From Pirellulales bacterium (GTDB lineage: Bacteria; Planctomycetota; Planctomycetia; Pirellulales; DATAWG01): 41,580 nt of DNA. Positions 18,344-26,368 of the stretch are shown here, piece by piece; the first letter of the stretch is position 1, and each line of letters begins with the position of its first letter. The position numbers and the translations under genes are program-made. The notes below the pieces were generated by a model. That model did no database searches. It had not been told where the DNA came from and saw only the letters and a list, made by a program, of their open reading frames with translations. The DNA is taken from contig DASZFO010000318.1 in NCBI GenBank assembly GCA_035939775.1, forward strand, positions 1 to 41,580, read 5' to 3'.

Positions 18344-19333
18344 TCATTTCGCAAACTGGCTCTGGCGGAACATGTCGAGTCCCACGGCAACGATGATTAC
18401 AACGCCGATAACGATTTCCTGCGTGAAATTCTGCCAACCCATTTGGTTTGATCCGTTGCGCAACACCGTCATGATCAACGCCCCGATCATCGAGCCGAGG
18501 ATGCTCCCCGTGCCGCCGCTCAAACTCGCGCCGCCAATCACTACCGCCGCAATGATGTCCAGTTCCAGGCCGATCGCCACGGTTGGATCGCCCTGCGTGA
18601 GCCGCGACAATTGCATCAATCCCGCCAGTCCAAAGAACAATCCAGCAAGCGCATAAATCAGCACCTTTTGGAGAGGCACGTTAATGCCGCAGAGGCGCGC
18701 CGTCGCCTCGTTTGAGCCGATCGCAAAAATGTAATGCCCGAAAACGGACTGCCGCATAACCACCGCGACGATGATCGCCAGTCCGATAGCGATCCACACT
18801 CCGGGTGGCAGCGGGAACAACTCCGTCGGCGACATCCGCGCCATCAGGTTGTTGAGCGGCGAGTCGAGCGGATTGTTGACGGTTTGATTTCCGGCAAGCC
18901 ATTTGGCCAAGCCGCGCACCACGCCCATCATCCCGAGCGTGACGATAAACGGCATCATCCGAAAGCCGGCGATGACCAGACCGTTGACCAGTCCTATCGC
19001 CCCCCCGGCCAGCACGGTCAACCCAACAGCGGCGACCGTTGAATAGCCCTTCACCAGCAACGTCGCGCCCAGTACGCTCGTCAACGCAACCACCGAGCCG
19101 ACACTCAAGTCAATTCCGCCGCTGACGATGATCATCGTCATTCCCAGCGCGCCAATGGCAACGATCACGGTCTGGATCAAAATGATTTTTAGATTGCCGC
19201 CGGTGAAAAGATAAGGGCGCACCTCGGAACTGAGCGAAAACATGCCGAGCACCAGCAGCAGGCCGATGAATGGCCCAGCGACGTTGATCGCATGAAAGAG
19301 ATTGACGACCCTGGCTTGGGCGGACTTCTTCAT
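18344..19333 (-). CDS. Sugar ABC transporter permease (RbsC family)
   Basis: 329-residue inner-membrane permease with about eight to ten hydrophobic helices. Family segments seen: MIIVSGGIDLSVGSVVALTS, GLVNGLVIAGFRMMPFIVTLG (the coupling region), FAIGSNEATARLCGI and AAVVIGGASLSGGTGSI, all hallmarks of the ribose/xylose/inositol group. The ATG at 19331-19333 was chosen because the permease homology starts just after it; an upstream extension would be out of the family. A stop codon of a partly lost gene ends 5 bases before it. The cognate ATP-binding subunit is not in the window, so the transporter must borrow an ATPase or its gene has been lost. Confidence 0.93.
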   Translation of the reverse strand: MKKSAQARVVNLFHAINVAGPFIGLLLVLGMFSLSSEVRPYLFTGGNLKIILIQTVIVAIGALGMTMIIVSGGIDLSVGSVVALTSVLGATLLVKGYSTVAAVGLTVLAGGAIGLVNGLVIAGFRMMPFIVTLGMMGVVRGLAKWLAGNQTVNNPLDSPLNNLMARMSPTELFPLPPGVWIAIGLAIIVAVVMRQSVFGHYIFAIGSNEATARLCGINVPLQKVLIYALAGLFFGLAGLMQLSRLTQGDPTVAIGLELDIIAAVVIGGASLSGGTGSILGSMIGALIMTVLRNGSNQMGWQNFTQEIVIGVVIIVAVGLDMFRQSQFAK

Positions 19334-19338
19334 AGGCT

Positions 19339-19437
19339 TTATGCGATGGAGGCGGCGTCCCGTCCGAGGGCCACGGCGATGATCCCGCGTTTGGTCCATT
19401 CGCCGCCGAGGTCGAGGAACGCACGGCGAATCGTAAG
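19339..19437 (-). pseudogene. 3'-end remnant of an unidentified gene before the permease
   Basis: A 32-codon open stretch ending with TAA at 19339-19341, 5 bases before the permease ATG, encodes LDLGGEWTKRGIIAVALGRD near its end. Its codon choice is GC-rich in third positions, as in real genes here, and its distance to the next start is that of an operon neighbour. A TGA closes the frame upstream and no start is present. It looks like the tail of a gene whose body has been deleted. It does not resemble the C-terminus of a sugar ABC ATPase that I can recall. Confidence 0.4.
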
Positions 19438-19448
19438 TCACTCGAGAT

Positions 19449-20021
19449 TTAGCTGCGCCTGTGTTTCGCGGGTGACATTATACCGACTGGCGCCTCGAAA
19501 AGCTGTCGGCGAGGCCGGCCGAAATCGAGCGTCGACCGAGCGTTCTTGCTTTCGGGCATCCAGGACTGCGGCCCCGAATACGGGCTATAAAATCGGCCCG
19601 CACATCGCAATCGGGACCTGACCGGTTTCAAAGTCGGCTGACAGACTATCTGCCGCACTTTCATCCGGCAGGTCTCAGTGATTTCTTTGAAGTTGGTGCC
19701 CAACGCCTCGGTCCGAGCTACCAACGTGATGAGGCTTTCATCGAAGGCAAAAATAACCGCATGTTCACCGCGAGCGGCCGCTGCCGCAGCGTATTGCACT
19801 GCAATGGTCGATTTTCTTGATCCGGCTGGCCCCATGAGCAGCGTGATGCTGCCGCGATCGGGCCCAGCACCCAATAGTGAATCGAGTGCCGTGACACCGC
19901 TCTTGATTCGCTCGCGCGTGAACGGGCTCGCTATGCTCGGATGCGATAAGGCGGGGAAATACGAAGAGTCCTCCTCCTCGAATCGCGAAATCATGGTAGC
20001 CGCCGCGAAAACTGGATCCAC
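19449..20021 (-). pseudogene. Truncated KaiC/RadA-like ATPase gene
   Basis: The first about 125 residues follow the KaiC-like pattern: [20 protein letters not shown], a Walker A-like [29 protein letters not shown] and LVARTEALGTNF. The Walker A Gly before Lys is replaced by Arg (usual form GPAGSGKST), which would hinder nucleotide binding. After MKVRQI the match stops and a low-complexity basic tail runs to the stop. Full members have about 450 or more residues with a second Walker box. The frame opens with GTG at 20021 or ATG at 19994. It is best read as a 5' fragment of a dead gene. Confidence 0.7.
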
Positions 20022-20689
20022 GAAACTTCACGACCCGCAGCCTGCATCGTTCAGCGCCCACGCGATCTGGTCCGCCACGCCAACAGGTCGCAATGCGCGT
20101 GCCAACAAACGAATGGGGAGTGGAACAGGCATTCGCGGGTTATCGGACTTGACCGATTGGCGTCGAGTTCAATTGCCTGTAGTGCGGACGACCCATCATG
20201 GTCGCCAAACGATCATCGTTCGTCGGGCGGAGATTTCCATTGAGCAATCGGCGGAAGCGCGCCACGGCAAGTGAATCGAACAAAATGCGCCTTCGCCGGA
20301 TCGCCATCATTGCGGCATTGACATAGTTTGCGGCGGGCCGGGCGAATCAGTTTCCTTCTTTGTAAAGGCAGAGTCGTTGTGCAGCCGTTTATCTTTCCGT
20401 CTGGGATCGGCCAATCAGCCGGGCGGATACCGCGTTTTGCTGAAATTTCTGGTCCGCGCTTTGGGCCGAGTGAACTACGGTGACCGCCCCGAAACTCGCG
20501 ATGCAAAAAAGGATAAGAGGCCCTGGCAGCTTTCGCCGCTTACCGAGTCTTTCCCCTGGATCGTTCCGTCGCGGAACAAAGGGCAAACAAAATCGCCAGG
20601 TAGCCGATGGTATGCGCTTTGCATACTCGCTACTTCCGAAGTTCAAAGGCGGCTACTTTCAACCCCAAAGCAGGAAGGTGATCTACGAA
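20022..20689. other. Stretch without a recognisable gene
   Basis: Both strands were read. Several short open frames exist but none has family-like motifs, a ribosome-binding site with a plausible start, or consistent codon use. Together with the truncated genes at both ends it looks like a decayed segment. Confidence 0.5.
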
Positions 20690-20842
20690 ATGAAACGAAT
20701 CATCGTCATCACGCTTTGCGCGGTCGGCGTGCATTCCGAAGAGAGCAAGGAGACTTCGCGCGCCAAGAAAATCTTCCAAGAGGCCGGCGCGGAGGATATC
20801 TCATCGTCCGGCGAAGCCGCCGTGGCGAAGAAAGATCGTTGA
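20690..20842 (+). CDS. 50-residue stress-protein-like C-terminal domain, possibly a remnant
   Basis: The ATG at 20690 opens a 50-residue frame with a short hydrophobic start (MKRIIVITLCAVGVHSEE) and then SRAKKIFQEAGAEDISSSGE. Endings of the form A-K-x-I-F-x-x-A-G-A-E-D-I-S-S-x-G-E-A are found in longer bacterial general-stress and membrane-associated proteins, where this is the final helix-strand. Here the domain is nearly alone, so the gene may be a 3' remnant that happens to retain a start. An AGGAAGG sequence lies about 12 bases before the ATG. Next to the CsbD gene, which fits a stress cluster. Confidence 0.45.
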   Translation: MKRIIVITLCAVGVHSEESKETSRAKKIFQEAGAEDISSSGEAAVAKKDR

Positions 20843-20901
20843 TCTAGCCGTCGATTTATGGCCAAGTTCTTATGGAAATTCGAAAAACGAAGGAGATTAT
20901 C

Positions 20902-21324
20902 ATGGTCAGCCAACAAACTTTGAAAGGCGATTGGAATGAGGTTGCCGGCAAGCTCCGCTCGAAATGGGGCCAGCTTAATAACGACGAGATGCAGGAGTTC
21001 AAGGGAAATGCAACGCAGTTGGTAGGCTATATCCAACGCAAGACCGGCGAGGCGAAGGACAAAATCGAACGGTTCTTAAACAATTTGACGGAAGATGGCG
21101 CGGATTCTGTCAGTCGCATGGCTGGGGCTGCGAAGGATTTCGCGTCCCAAGCTGTCCAGTCAGCGAAAGACGGCGCGGAGACGGTCGTCGATCAGGCCCG
21201 AGCTGGCTACGCCGCGGCGGAGCGCATCGTCCAAGAGCGGCCGGCCACGTCGATAGCCGCCGCACTCGGTGGCGGCTTTGTTATCGGCATCCTACTCAGC
21301 CTTCTGCTCCGGTCCGAACGTTAG
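20902..21324 (+). CDS. CsbD-like protein fused to a DUF883-like membrane tail
   Basis: 140 residues. The N-terminal about 60 residues match CsbD stress proteins: QQTLKGDWNEVAGKLRSKWG then FKGNATQLVGYIQRKTGEA. A helical Ala-rich middle part follows (about 65-105), and the C-terminus VQERPATSIAAALGGGFVIG with a membrane helix and terminal Arg matches DUF883/ElaB-type ribosome- or membrane-associated proteins. CsbD in Bacillus belongs to the general stress regulon; the fusion would anchor it to the membrane. The ATG at 20902 is set by a perfect AGGAG 6 bases upstream (20891-20895), which outweighs an in-frame start 10 codons earlier. Confidence 0.88.
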   Translation: MVSQQTLKGDWNEVAGKLRSKWGQLNNDEMQEFKGNATQLVGYIQRKTGEAKDKIERFLNNLTEDGADSVSRMAGAAKDFASQAVQSAKDGAETVVDQARAGYAAAERIVQERPATSIAAALGGGFVIGILLSLLLRSER

Positions 21325-21389
21325 GAACGGAAGTCCGTGTCGATCAACGTGCTTTCGATAGATTATCGGAAGCTAAATAGGGGGATCCA

Positions 21390-21593
21390 ATGTCTGCCAT
21401 TGCGAGCGATCACTCAAAACCCGTTAGGCCAGCCTCCGCTGAGAATGACTCCCCATCCGCCAAGAACGAATGCCATCCGGTGAACGATCTAGTCGAATAC
21501 TTGATTGCCTATAGCCGCGAAAAGCCGGAAGTAGCCGCCCTCTGGTGTCTGGGCGTTGGCTTCGTGTTGGGGTGGAAGCTGAAGCTTTGGTAA
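21390..21593 (+). CDS. Small single-helix membrane protein
   Basis: 67 residues; a polar N-terminal half and a C-terminal segment REKPEVAALWCLGVGFVLGW followed by KLKLW. The final segment has the pattern of DUF883-like tails (R-x-K-P x x A ... G x G F x L G), as in the preceding gene. A GGGGG run about 6 bases before the ATG can act as ribosome-binding site. Probably a small stress-related inner-membrane protein. No defined family or function. Confidence 0.7.
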   Translation: MSAIASDHSKPVRPASAENDSPSAKNECHPVNDLVEYLIAYSREKPEVAALWCLGVGFVLGWKLKLW

Positions 21594-21599
21594 GCCAAT

Positions 21600-21776
21600 T
21601 TCGAATTACGTGGACTGAGACCTACCAAAAAAACGCTCAATGAGGAAGGGAGAGCTGACAAGAAGCTCACGCAATTGGCCGAGAAAATCAATGTCGAAGC
21701 CGAGCCGGACGATGCCAACGCCAATGGCTCGGGACAGCCGAAGCGGAAGAGGCGGTCAGTTGGCGCCCGGACGTGA
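21600..21776 (+). pseudogene. 3' remnant of a DUF892 (YciE-like) ferritin-fold gene
   Basis: An open frame without a start codon of its own that ends at TGA 21774-21776. It contains KKTLNEEGRADKKLTQLAEK, which matches the last helix of DUF892/YciE proteins (pattern T-L-x-E-E-x-x-A-D-x-K-L-T-x-L-A-E). YciE proteins form ferritin-like four-helix bundles induced by stress, and often neighbour CsbD and DUF883 genes. Everything upstream of this helix is missing, so the gene was truncated, probably by deletion next to the gene at 21390-21593. Confidence 0.55.
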
Positions 21777-21929
21777 CAGCGGGACGAGCATATGAGCCGG
21801 CCCTCGCAATGTCTTGCTACTGGGCCATGCGGGAGGGATTGGTTCGACGATCGTGAGTATTGCGACCTGAATTCGATTTGATGGCGACCGAACGTTTTTG
21901 ACAATCAAACACACCGCAGGGGGATTCGA

Positions 21930-22091
21930 ATGATCAGTCTGCCAACGATCTTACTCATCGTTCTAATCCTGATATTGCTCGGCGCTCTGCCGACGTGGCC
22001 GCATAGCCGGAATTGGGGCTACTACCCAAGCGGCGGCATTGGGTTGGTTGTGATCATTCTCGTCATCTTGTTGTTGATGGGACGAATCTGA
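21930..22091 (+). CDS. DUF3309 family small membrane protein
   Basis: 53 residues with two hydrophobic helices around GALPTWPHSRNWGYYPSGG: the segment PTWPHSRNWGYYPSGG is the hallmark of DUF3309 proteins. Helix 1 is about residues 5-20 and helix 2 about 38-51; the protein ends MGRI. A GGGGGAT stretch precedes the ATG by about 5 bases. These very small membrane proteins are common beside CsbD and DUF883 genes in stress clusters; their function is not known. The length is normal for the family. Confidence 0.88.
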   Translation: MISLPTILLIVLILILLGALPTWPHSRNWGYYPSGGIGLVVIILVILLLMGRI

Positions 22092-22136
22092 AGCCCCTCC
22101 AACGGGCAGGTTGTTTTCGACAGCAAGTTCCAAGGC

Positions 22137-22469
22137 ATGAATCGAAATCATTTTCACCGCTTTCAATTCCACCTGCGGACGCTGCTGATCGTGGTCACGC
22201 TCCTGACAATTCCATGCGCTTACATCGGCGCGCAGGCCGAGATCGTGAGGGAGCGGAAGGCGATGCTCGAAAATGGGCATCTCACCTTATCCGAGGCGAC
22301 CCCCGCCAGGAACAGACTCCCCCGTTTACGAGTTTGGCTTGGCGACGTGGACTGCTTCATCCTGTATTTCGACCCGATCGTGAGCGACTCCGACCTCGAA
22401 CGCTATCGAGTTGCGTTCCCGGAAGCGCAAGTGACGCGCTTTACCGATGGCCGCATGATTCGACGATGA
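22137..22469 (+). CDS. FQFSLRTLL-type small membrane protein with C-terminal domain
   Basis: 110 residues. N-terminus HFHRFQFHLRTLLIVVTLLT gives one membrane helix and the planctomycete signature, here with His in place of Ser. The rest, AEIVRERKAMLE followed by LPRLRVWLGDVDCFILYFDP and DLERYRVAFPEAQVTRF, matches a pattern I associate with many planctomycete paralogues: a leucine-rich-like region in which a replacement of W-L-G-D leads to a strand and a last helix x-x-x-R-x-x-F-P-x-A-x-V. Function unknown. Unlike the minus-strand relatives it lacks the TTGCTC/GATAAT cassette; the ATG follows AAGTTCCAAGGC. Confidence 0.75.
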   Translation: MNRNHFHRFQFHLRTLLIVVTLLTIPCAYIGAQAEIVRERKAMLENGHLTLSEATPARNRLPRLRVWLGDVDCFILYFDPIVSDSDLERYRVAFPEAQVTRFTDGRMIRR

Positions 22470-22534
22470 TGGCCAACGTGAGATATGCTCTTGCTGCGAC
22501 TCGGGAGGACCTGATGCCGGAACCTAACTGCGCA

Positions 22535-22575
22535 ATAAAAAGGGCGGGCCAGTTCAATTGGAAACGGCCTGCCCC
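22535..22575 (-). terminator. Intrinsic terminator of the small lipoprotein gene
   Basis: On the minus strand GGGCAGGCC and GGCCCGCCC form a 9-bp stem with one mismatch around a 15-base loop, followed directly by TTTTTATT. It lies 36 bases after the stop of the lipoprotein gene at 22612. Confidence 0.85.
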
Positions 22576-22611
22576 ATTCTTTGGTTTGTGGGCACGTCCC
22601 ACTGTGAATTG

Positions 22612-22800
22612 CTATTTATCAGTCCCTGGAGCTGGGACGGTCTTGGTCTCGGTGGTGGTCTTTTGCTCGCCCGTGACCTTGCCGTCGACGGTCTCCGTCT
22701 TCTTCGTCTCGGTTGTGGTCGTCTGTTCCCCTTTCTTATCGCAACCGACGGTGAACAGGCCGATCGATGCAATCACGGGGAATGCTAGCCAGCGTTTCAT
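22612..22800 (-). CDS. Small Thr/Glu-rich lipoprotein
   Basis: 62 residues. Signal peptide with lipobox FTVGC and the lipidated Cys at residue 20; the mature part is a disordered, Thr, Lys and Glu-rich repeat (GEQTTTTETKKTET and GEQKTTTETKT are two copies of one unit). It has no fold that can be recognised; such short lipoproteins are common in planctomycete envelopes. GGAACTTG lies just before the ATG at 22798-22800. A convincing intrinsic terminator follows, so it is an independent, single-gene transcript. Confidence 0.8.
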   Translation of the reverse strand: MKRWLAFPVIASIGLFTVGCDKKGEQTTTTETKKTETVDGKVTGEQKTTTETKTVPAPGTDK

Positions 22801-22937
22801 TGCAAGTTCCTTTCTGTGAATTTCTAGTCGGCGTCTTCATGGCCCGAACAATCGCGGTGCCAATCCCGCCCGAACCCTACTGGGCGCGCTCGGCGGAGCG
22901 CGATTCGAACAGACCCCAAAGGCCAAAGAACGATGCG

Positions 22938-23066
22938 CTATTTTCCAAGCAACTTAGCGACGACGAAGATGACAAGGGCCCCAAGCAGCCCTCCTCCACC
23001 GAGCAAATAGACCAAAGAATATCCCGCCGCTGCGATCGGACCGATTGTGATTGCGAAGATGTCCAT
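22938..23066 (-). CDS. 42-residue membrane protein
   Basis: The ATG at 23064-23066, preceded by GGAGAG at about 8 bases, opens a short frame to TAG at 22938. The product starts MDIFAITIGPIAAAGYSLVY, then a Gly-rich turn (LLGGGGLLG) and a second hydrophobic stretch ALVIFVVAKLLGK. Two short helices with a glycine hinge are likely. No named family. The good ribosome-binding site and hydrophobic pattern support a real gene. Confidence 0.6.
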   Translation of the reverse strand: MDIFAITIGPIAAAGYSLVYLLGGGGLLGALVIFVVAKLLGK

Positions 23067-23575
23067 GAGTCGTTCTCTCCAAATAGGGACCATCGCCCGT
23101 CAAGCCTCGGCAAACATGGCACTCAGGCCCATTGGCGAATTCGTTACCATGACTGCATGACATGCGACCCGAGCAGTCATACGCTCCGTCATGCGTAGCA
23201 ATATGCGTGCCGCGCCGAAGAAGTAGAGAAAGATTGACGCGTGCTATTGAATGAACCGCAGCAACCCGACAGGAATCCGAACCGAGTTGGCAAAACCGGT
23301 TCGGGCCGAACCAGATTGATTCCAATTCCTGCATCCATTTCTAGTGCCATCCTCCTCCCAATTCCACGAGTACCTCCAACGCCATCCGAAATGGCGACCC
23401 GCATGAGTTCACGCGAGTACATCTAGCTCGGCATACGAGTTGCGTAACACGGACCCATCAAGCGACATGAAATCGCGGCCTTTTCGCAAGGCCGCGAAGC
23501 TTCGCCGAAAACGTCCAACCGATCGAACTCGCAGCGACGATCAGCGCCCGGGCTAACCGAATAGTACCGTGACTC
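23067..23575. other. Intergenic region with a strong hairpin at 23474-23496
   Basis: No supported gene. At 23474-23496 CGCGGCCTT and AAGGCCGCG form a perfect 9-bp stem with a 5-base loop TTCGC. No T-tract follows on the plus strand; the element lies about 80 bases upstream of the AI-2E gene and could be a leader structure, a REP-like repeat or a terminator of plus-strand transcripts. Confidence 0.6.
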
Positions 23576-25369
23576 ATGACGATCAAGAATCAATTGAGTA
23601 GTCTGCCGCGCGGTTTGCCCGTACTGTTGACGTTGGTGCTCGCCGTCGGTGCATTACATTTTGGGCGCGAGATTCTGATTCCGTTGGCCATGGCCATACT
23701 TTTGGCGTTCTTACTCACACCATTAGTTAAGGCTTTGGAACGTCGCAAGCTTGCCCGCGTTCCGGCGGTTCTGGCCGCGATACTGGGGGTGTTCCTGATC
23801 GCCGCTTGCGCTACCTGGGAGATTGGTTCACAGTTGAACGACCTGGTTTACCGACTGCCCACCTACCGGGAAAACCTGAAAGCAAAACTTGAGAGCATGC
23901 GCCCTTCCAGCGGTGTGATCGGCAATGTTGAGGCCACATTTAGCGATGTGAGCCAGAAACTGGAGGACAAGCAGGATCCACCGCAACCCGTCCGGATTGT
24001 CGGCACGGAGGCCAATCCTCTCGACCGCTTGCAGATCATCCTTTCGACCGCCATGGCCCCAATCGCCAATGCGGGGATTGTGTTGGTGCTCGTCATTTTC
24101 ATGCTCATCAGCCGGGAGGACTTGCGGAATCGACTCGTTCGACTTTGTGGGACGAGGCTCGCGTTGACGACCCGAGCCCTCGACGACGTTGGAAGCCGGG
24201 TGAGCAGATATCTGTTGATGAATGCAATGGTCAACGGCGGATTCGGCGTTGCCATCGCAATCGGATTGAAGCTCATTGGAATTGAATATGCGTTGACCTG
24301 GGGGTTCCTTGCCGGCATTCTGCGGTTCATACCCTACATTGGGACGATCTTGGCCTCCGCCCTGCCGATCGGAATGGCTTTCATACAGTTTCCGGGGCAC
24401 GATTGGTGGCATCTTGCTCTCGTGGCATCGTTATTCATTATTCTTGAACTGATCACAAACAACATCATCGAGCCGCTGGCATACGGCTCGCGGACCGGGG
24501 TATCGACGGTCGCCATATTGGTCGCTGCGATGTTCTGGACATGGGTTTGGGGGCCGGTGGGATTGGTAGTCGCCGTTCCGCTGACCGTCGTCATGGCTGT
24601 GCTCGGGGAGCATGTCGCTGCGTTAGAGCCGCTCTCGATACTCTTGAGCGACAAACCGCCGCTCGCAAATCACATCAGCTATTATCAGCGACTTCTGGCC
24701 GGAGATACCGACGAAGGGTACGAGATCTTGGAATCCGAAGCGAAGGCTTCGTCGCCGATGGAAGCCTACGATTCAGTGGTGATCCCCGCCTTGATTCTTG
24801 CCGAGCGCGATCGGGCCTCGGGCGAGCTTGGGGAGGGGGAACAGCAGGCCATTTGGCAGACAACTCGCGAACTGATGGACGAACTCATCCCCGAAAATGC
24901 CGTGATTGATGATGCGGCGCTCGATAGTCCGCCGAGCATCAAGGCACGCGTCGTGGGCTGTCCGGCGCATGACATGGCGGATGAGATGGTCTTACTGACA
25001 TTCAAGCAAACGTTTAAAATTGCCGCCGGCGCTCGATTTGACGTCCTACCCGCCACAATGTTAGTTGCCGAGGTGGTGGCGCGCATTGATGACGAGCGCC
25101 CTGATGTCGTATGCATCTCGTCTGTCGGGCCGCTTGGAGTTCGTCAAACTCGCCATTTGTGTTTGCGTCTTCGACAAGCACTTCCGAATATGCGGATCGT
25201 CATCGGCCGATGGGGATGCGCAAACGATCGCGATAAAGTCGTCAACAGCTTCAAGAAGCGCGGGGCCGACCAGGTCGTGTTTTCGCTCGCGGAAGGTCGA
25301 GACTATCTGCAGAGGCTGATACCGCTTGTCGCAGCGGATGGCAAGGCTTCAGTGCTCTCAGTTGCATGA
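23576..25369 (+). CDS. AI-2E family transporter with extra C-terminal domain
   Basis: 597 residues, while ordinary AI-2E (PerM/YdiK-like) transporters have about 350. Residues about 15-350 carry the usual layout: two N-terminal helices (GREILIPLAMAILLAFLLTP), a soluble insert, and a C-terminal helical block with the segment FLAGILRFIPYIGTILASAL and NNIIEPLAYGSRTGVS typical of the family. The added 240 residues are soluble: a helical part, then an alpha/beta segment DEMVLLTFKQTFKIAAGARF ... PDVVCISSVGPLG ... MRIVIGRWG that looks like a Rossmann-type or cobalamin-binding-like fold, although the cobalamin motif DxHxxG is absent. Family members move small molecules or ions (autoinducer-2, K+/H+, Na+(Li+)/H+) and the substrate here is unknown. 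The ATG at 23576 is followed closely by the first helix. Confidence 0.88.
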   Translation: MTIKNQLSSLPRGLPVLLTLVLAVGALHFGREILIPLAMAILLAFLLTPLVKALERRKLARVPAVLAAILGVFLIAACATWEIGSQLNDLVYRLPTYRENLKAKLESMRPSSGVIGNVEATFSDVSQKLEDKQDPPQPVRIVGTEANPLDRLQIILSTAMAPIANAGIVLVLVIFMLISREDLRNRLVRLCGTRLALTTRALDDVGSRVSRYLLMNAMVNGGFGVAIAIGLKLIGIEYALTWGFLAGILRFIPYIGTILASALPIGMAFIQFPGHDWWHLALVASLFIILELITNNIIEPLAYGSRTGVSTVAILVAAMFWTWVWGPVGLVVAVPLTVVMAVLGEHVAALEPLSILLSDKPPLANHISYYQRLLAGDTDEGYEILESEAKASSPMEAYDSVVIPALILAERDRASGELGEGEQQAIWQTTRELMDELIPENAVIDDAALDSPPSIKARVVGCPAHDMADEMVLLTFKQTFKIAAGARFDVLPATMLVAEVVARIDDERPDVVCISSVGPLGVRQTRHLCLRLRQALPNMRIVIGRWGCANDRDKVVNSFKKRGADQVVFSLAEGRDYLQRLIPLVAADGKASVLSVA

Positions 25370-25474
25370 CAAGGACGAGCCCGAGATTTTCCAGTCCCAG
25401 TCGCCCTGTGGCCTATCGCTAATCTTGGCCGCTAGCCGACGGTTTCAGGGCAGAGAAACACGCTCGGAATTCAC

Positions 25475-25510
25475 GGCCGCATTATCCTCGACCGCCGGCA
25501 GCCGGAGCAA
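25475..25510 (-). promoter_or_regulatory. Orphan copy of the promoter-like cassette (copy d)
   Basis: TTGCTC at 25510-25505, 18-base spacer, GATAAT at 25486-25481, 6 bases, then GTG (25474-25472) instead of ATG. The frame that follows ends after nine codons, so no protein of use is encoded. It lies between the AI-2E gene and the secreted protein gene at 25562. Confidence 0.55.
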
Positions 25511-25561
25511 GAGATTCCGAACGCGATTATCGCCATAGCGCGCCTCGCCTGACGCACCGTC

Positions 25562-26368
25562 TCACGGATCCGGAAACTCAAGCCGCGTCGTTCGTTCGCC
25601 CACGATCTTCGAGGTAGTTGCCTGTTTGCCGTTCAGACGGATACGGCAAAAATACGAGCCGATCAGTGGAACGGTCTCGCCCGACTGGTAGCTGGTCCAA
25701 GGATAATCCTGCTCCGCCTTGCCGGCGTCTTTGAGCACCCAAGCGGTCGTTTGGCGAACGAGATCAATCGTCGCGCCTTGGGTGGCTAGAAGCTGAACGT
25801 CGTGCGCCTCCGACGCGGCCCCCGCGAGAAACTCGGCTTTTGCAAGCCCGAGCGACTTAGCGACCGCTTGCATGCCCTCGTCGTAGATCTTCTGCAGTTG
25901 CTCAGACAGATCCTGCAATTTCGTGTTTCGATCTTCATCGCTCAGCTTCTTGTCTTCAATCACGGCGAGCTTATTTGCGACGATGCCTTCCATTTTCACG
26001 TAGTATCGTTCAATCGTTTGCTTCGAACGTTGCCGCTGAAGCAAGTGCTTCCGTCGGAACTCGATCGCCACCTGATCGAAAAAAGCGCCAACATAAGGGT
26101 CGGCGAGATCAGCGTCCATCATTTCCGTAGCGTAGGCGTCGTTGACCATGAGCGAGTTCCCCTCGATGTGCGTTCGTCCTGGCACTTCCGTCACGGCGCC
26201 TGTTGTGATCGAATGCGCGACGAGTTCCTTAAGTCGCGCGTACGATAAACCGGGCTTCTCGGCGGCGCGCGAGTCGCTCGAAGCGCCCAGCAGCAATCCA
26301 AACAGCAACATCGAACTCGTCATCAGGTTCGCGTCGAATCGGCTGCTAAGCGGGCAAGGTCGGATCAT
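25562..26368 (-). CDS. Secreted protein of unknown function
   Basis: 268 residues. After a basic start there is a hydrophobic segment (LMTSSMLLFGLLLGA) and an alanine-type cleavage site near SRAAEKP, so it should be exported. The mature part is mostly helical and charged: QRQRSKQTIERYYVKMEGIV and KKLSDEDRNTKLQDLSEQLQ suggest a coiled coil in the middle. A late part, WTSYQSGETVPLIGSYFCRI, may form a small beta-domain. No family is recognised. Its ATG lies inside the 3' end of the upstream membrane-protein gene (23-base overlap), so the two are probably translated from one message. Confidence 0.7.
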   Translation of the reverse strand: MIRPCPLSSRFDANLMTSSMLLFGLLLGASSDSRAAEKPGLSYARLKELVAHSITTGAVTEVPGRTHIEGNSLMVNDAYATEMMDADLADPYVGAFFDQVAIEFRRKHLLQRQRSKQTIERYYVKMEGIVANKLAVIEDKKLSDEDRNTKLQDLSEQLQKIYDEGMQAVAKSLGLAKAEFLAGAASEAHDVQLLATQGATIDLVRQTTAWVLKDAGKAEQDYPWTSYQSGETVPLIGSYFCRIRLNGKQATTSKIVGERTTRLEFPDP

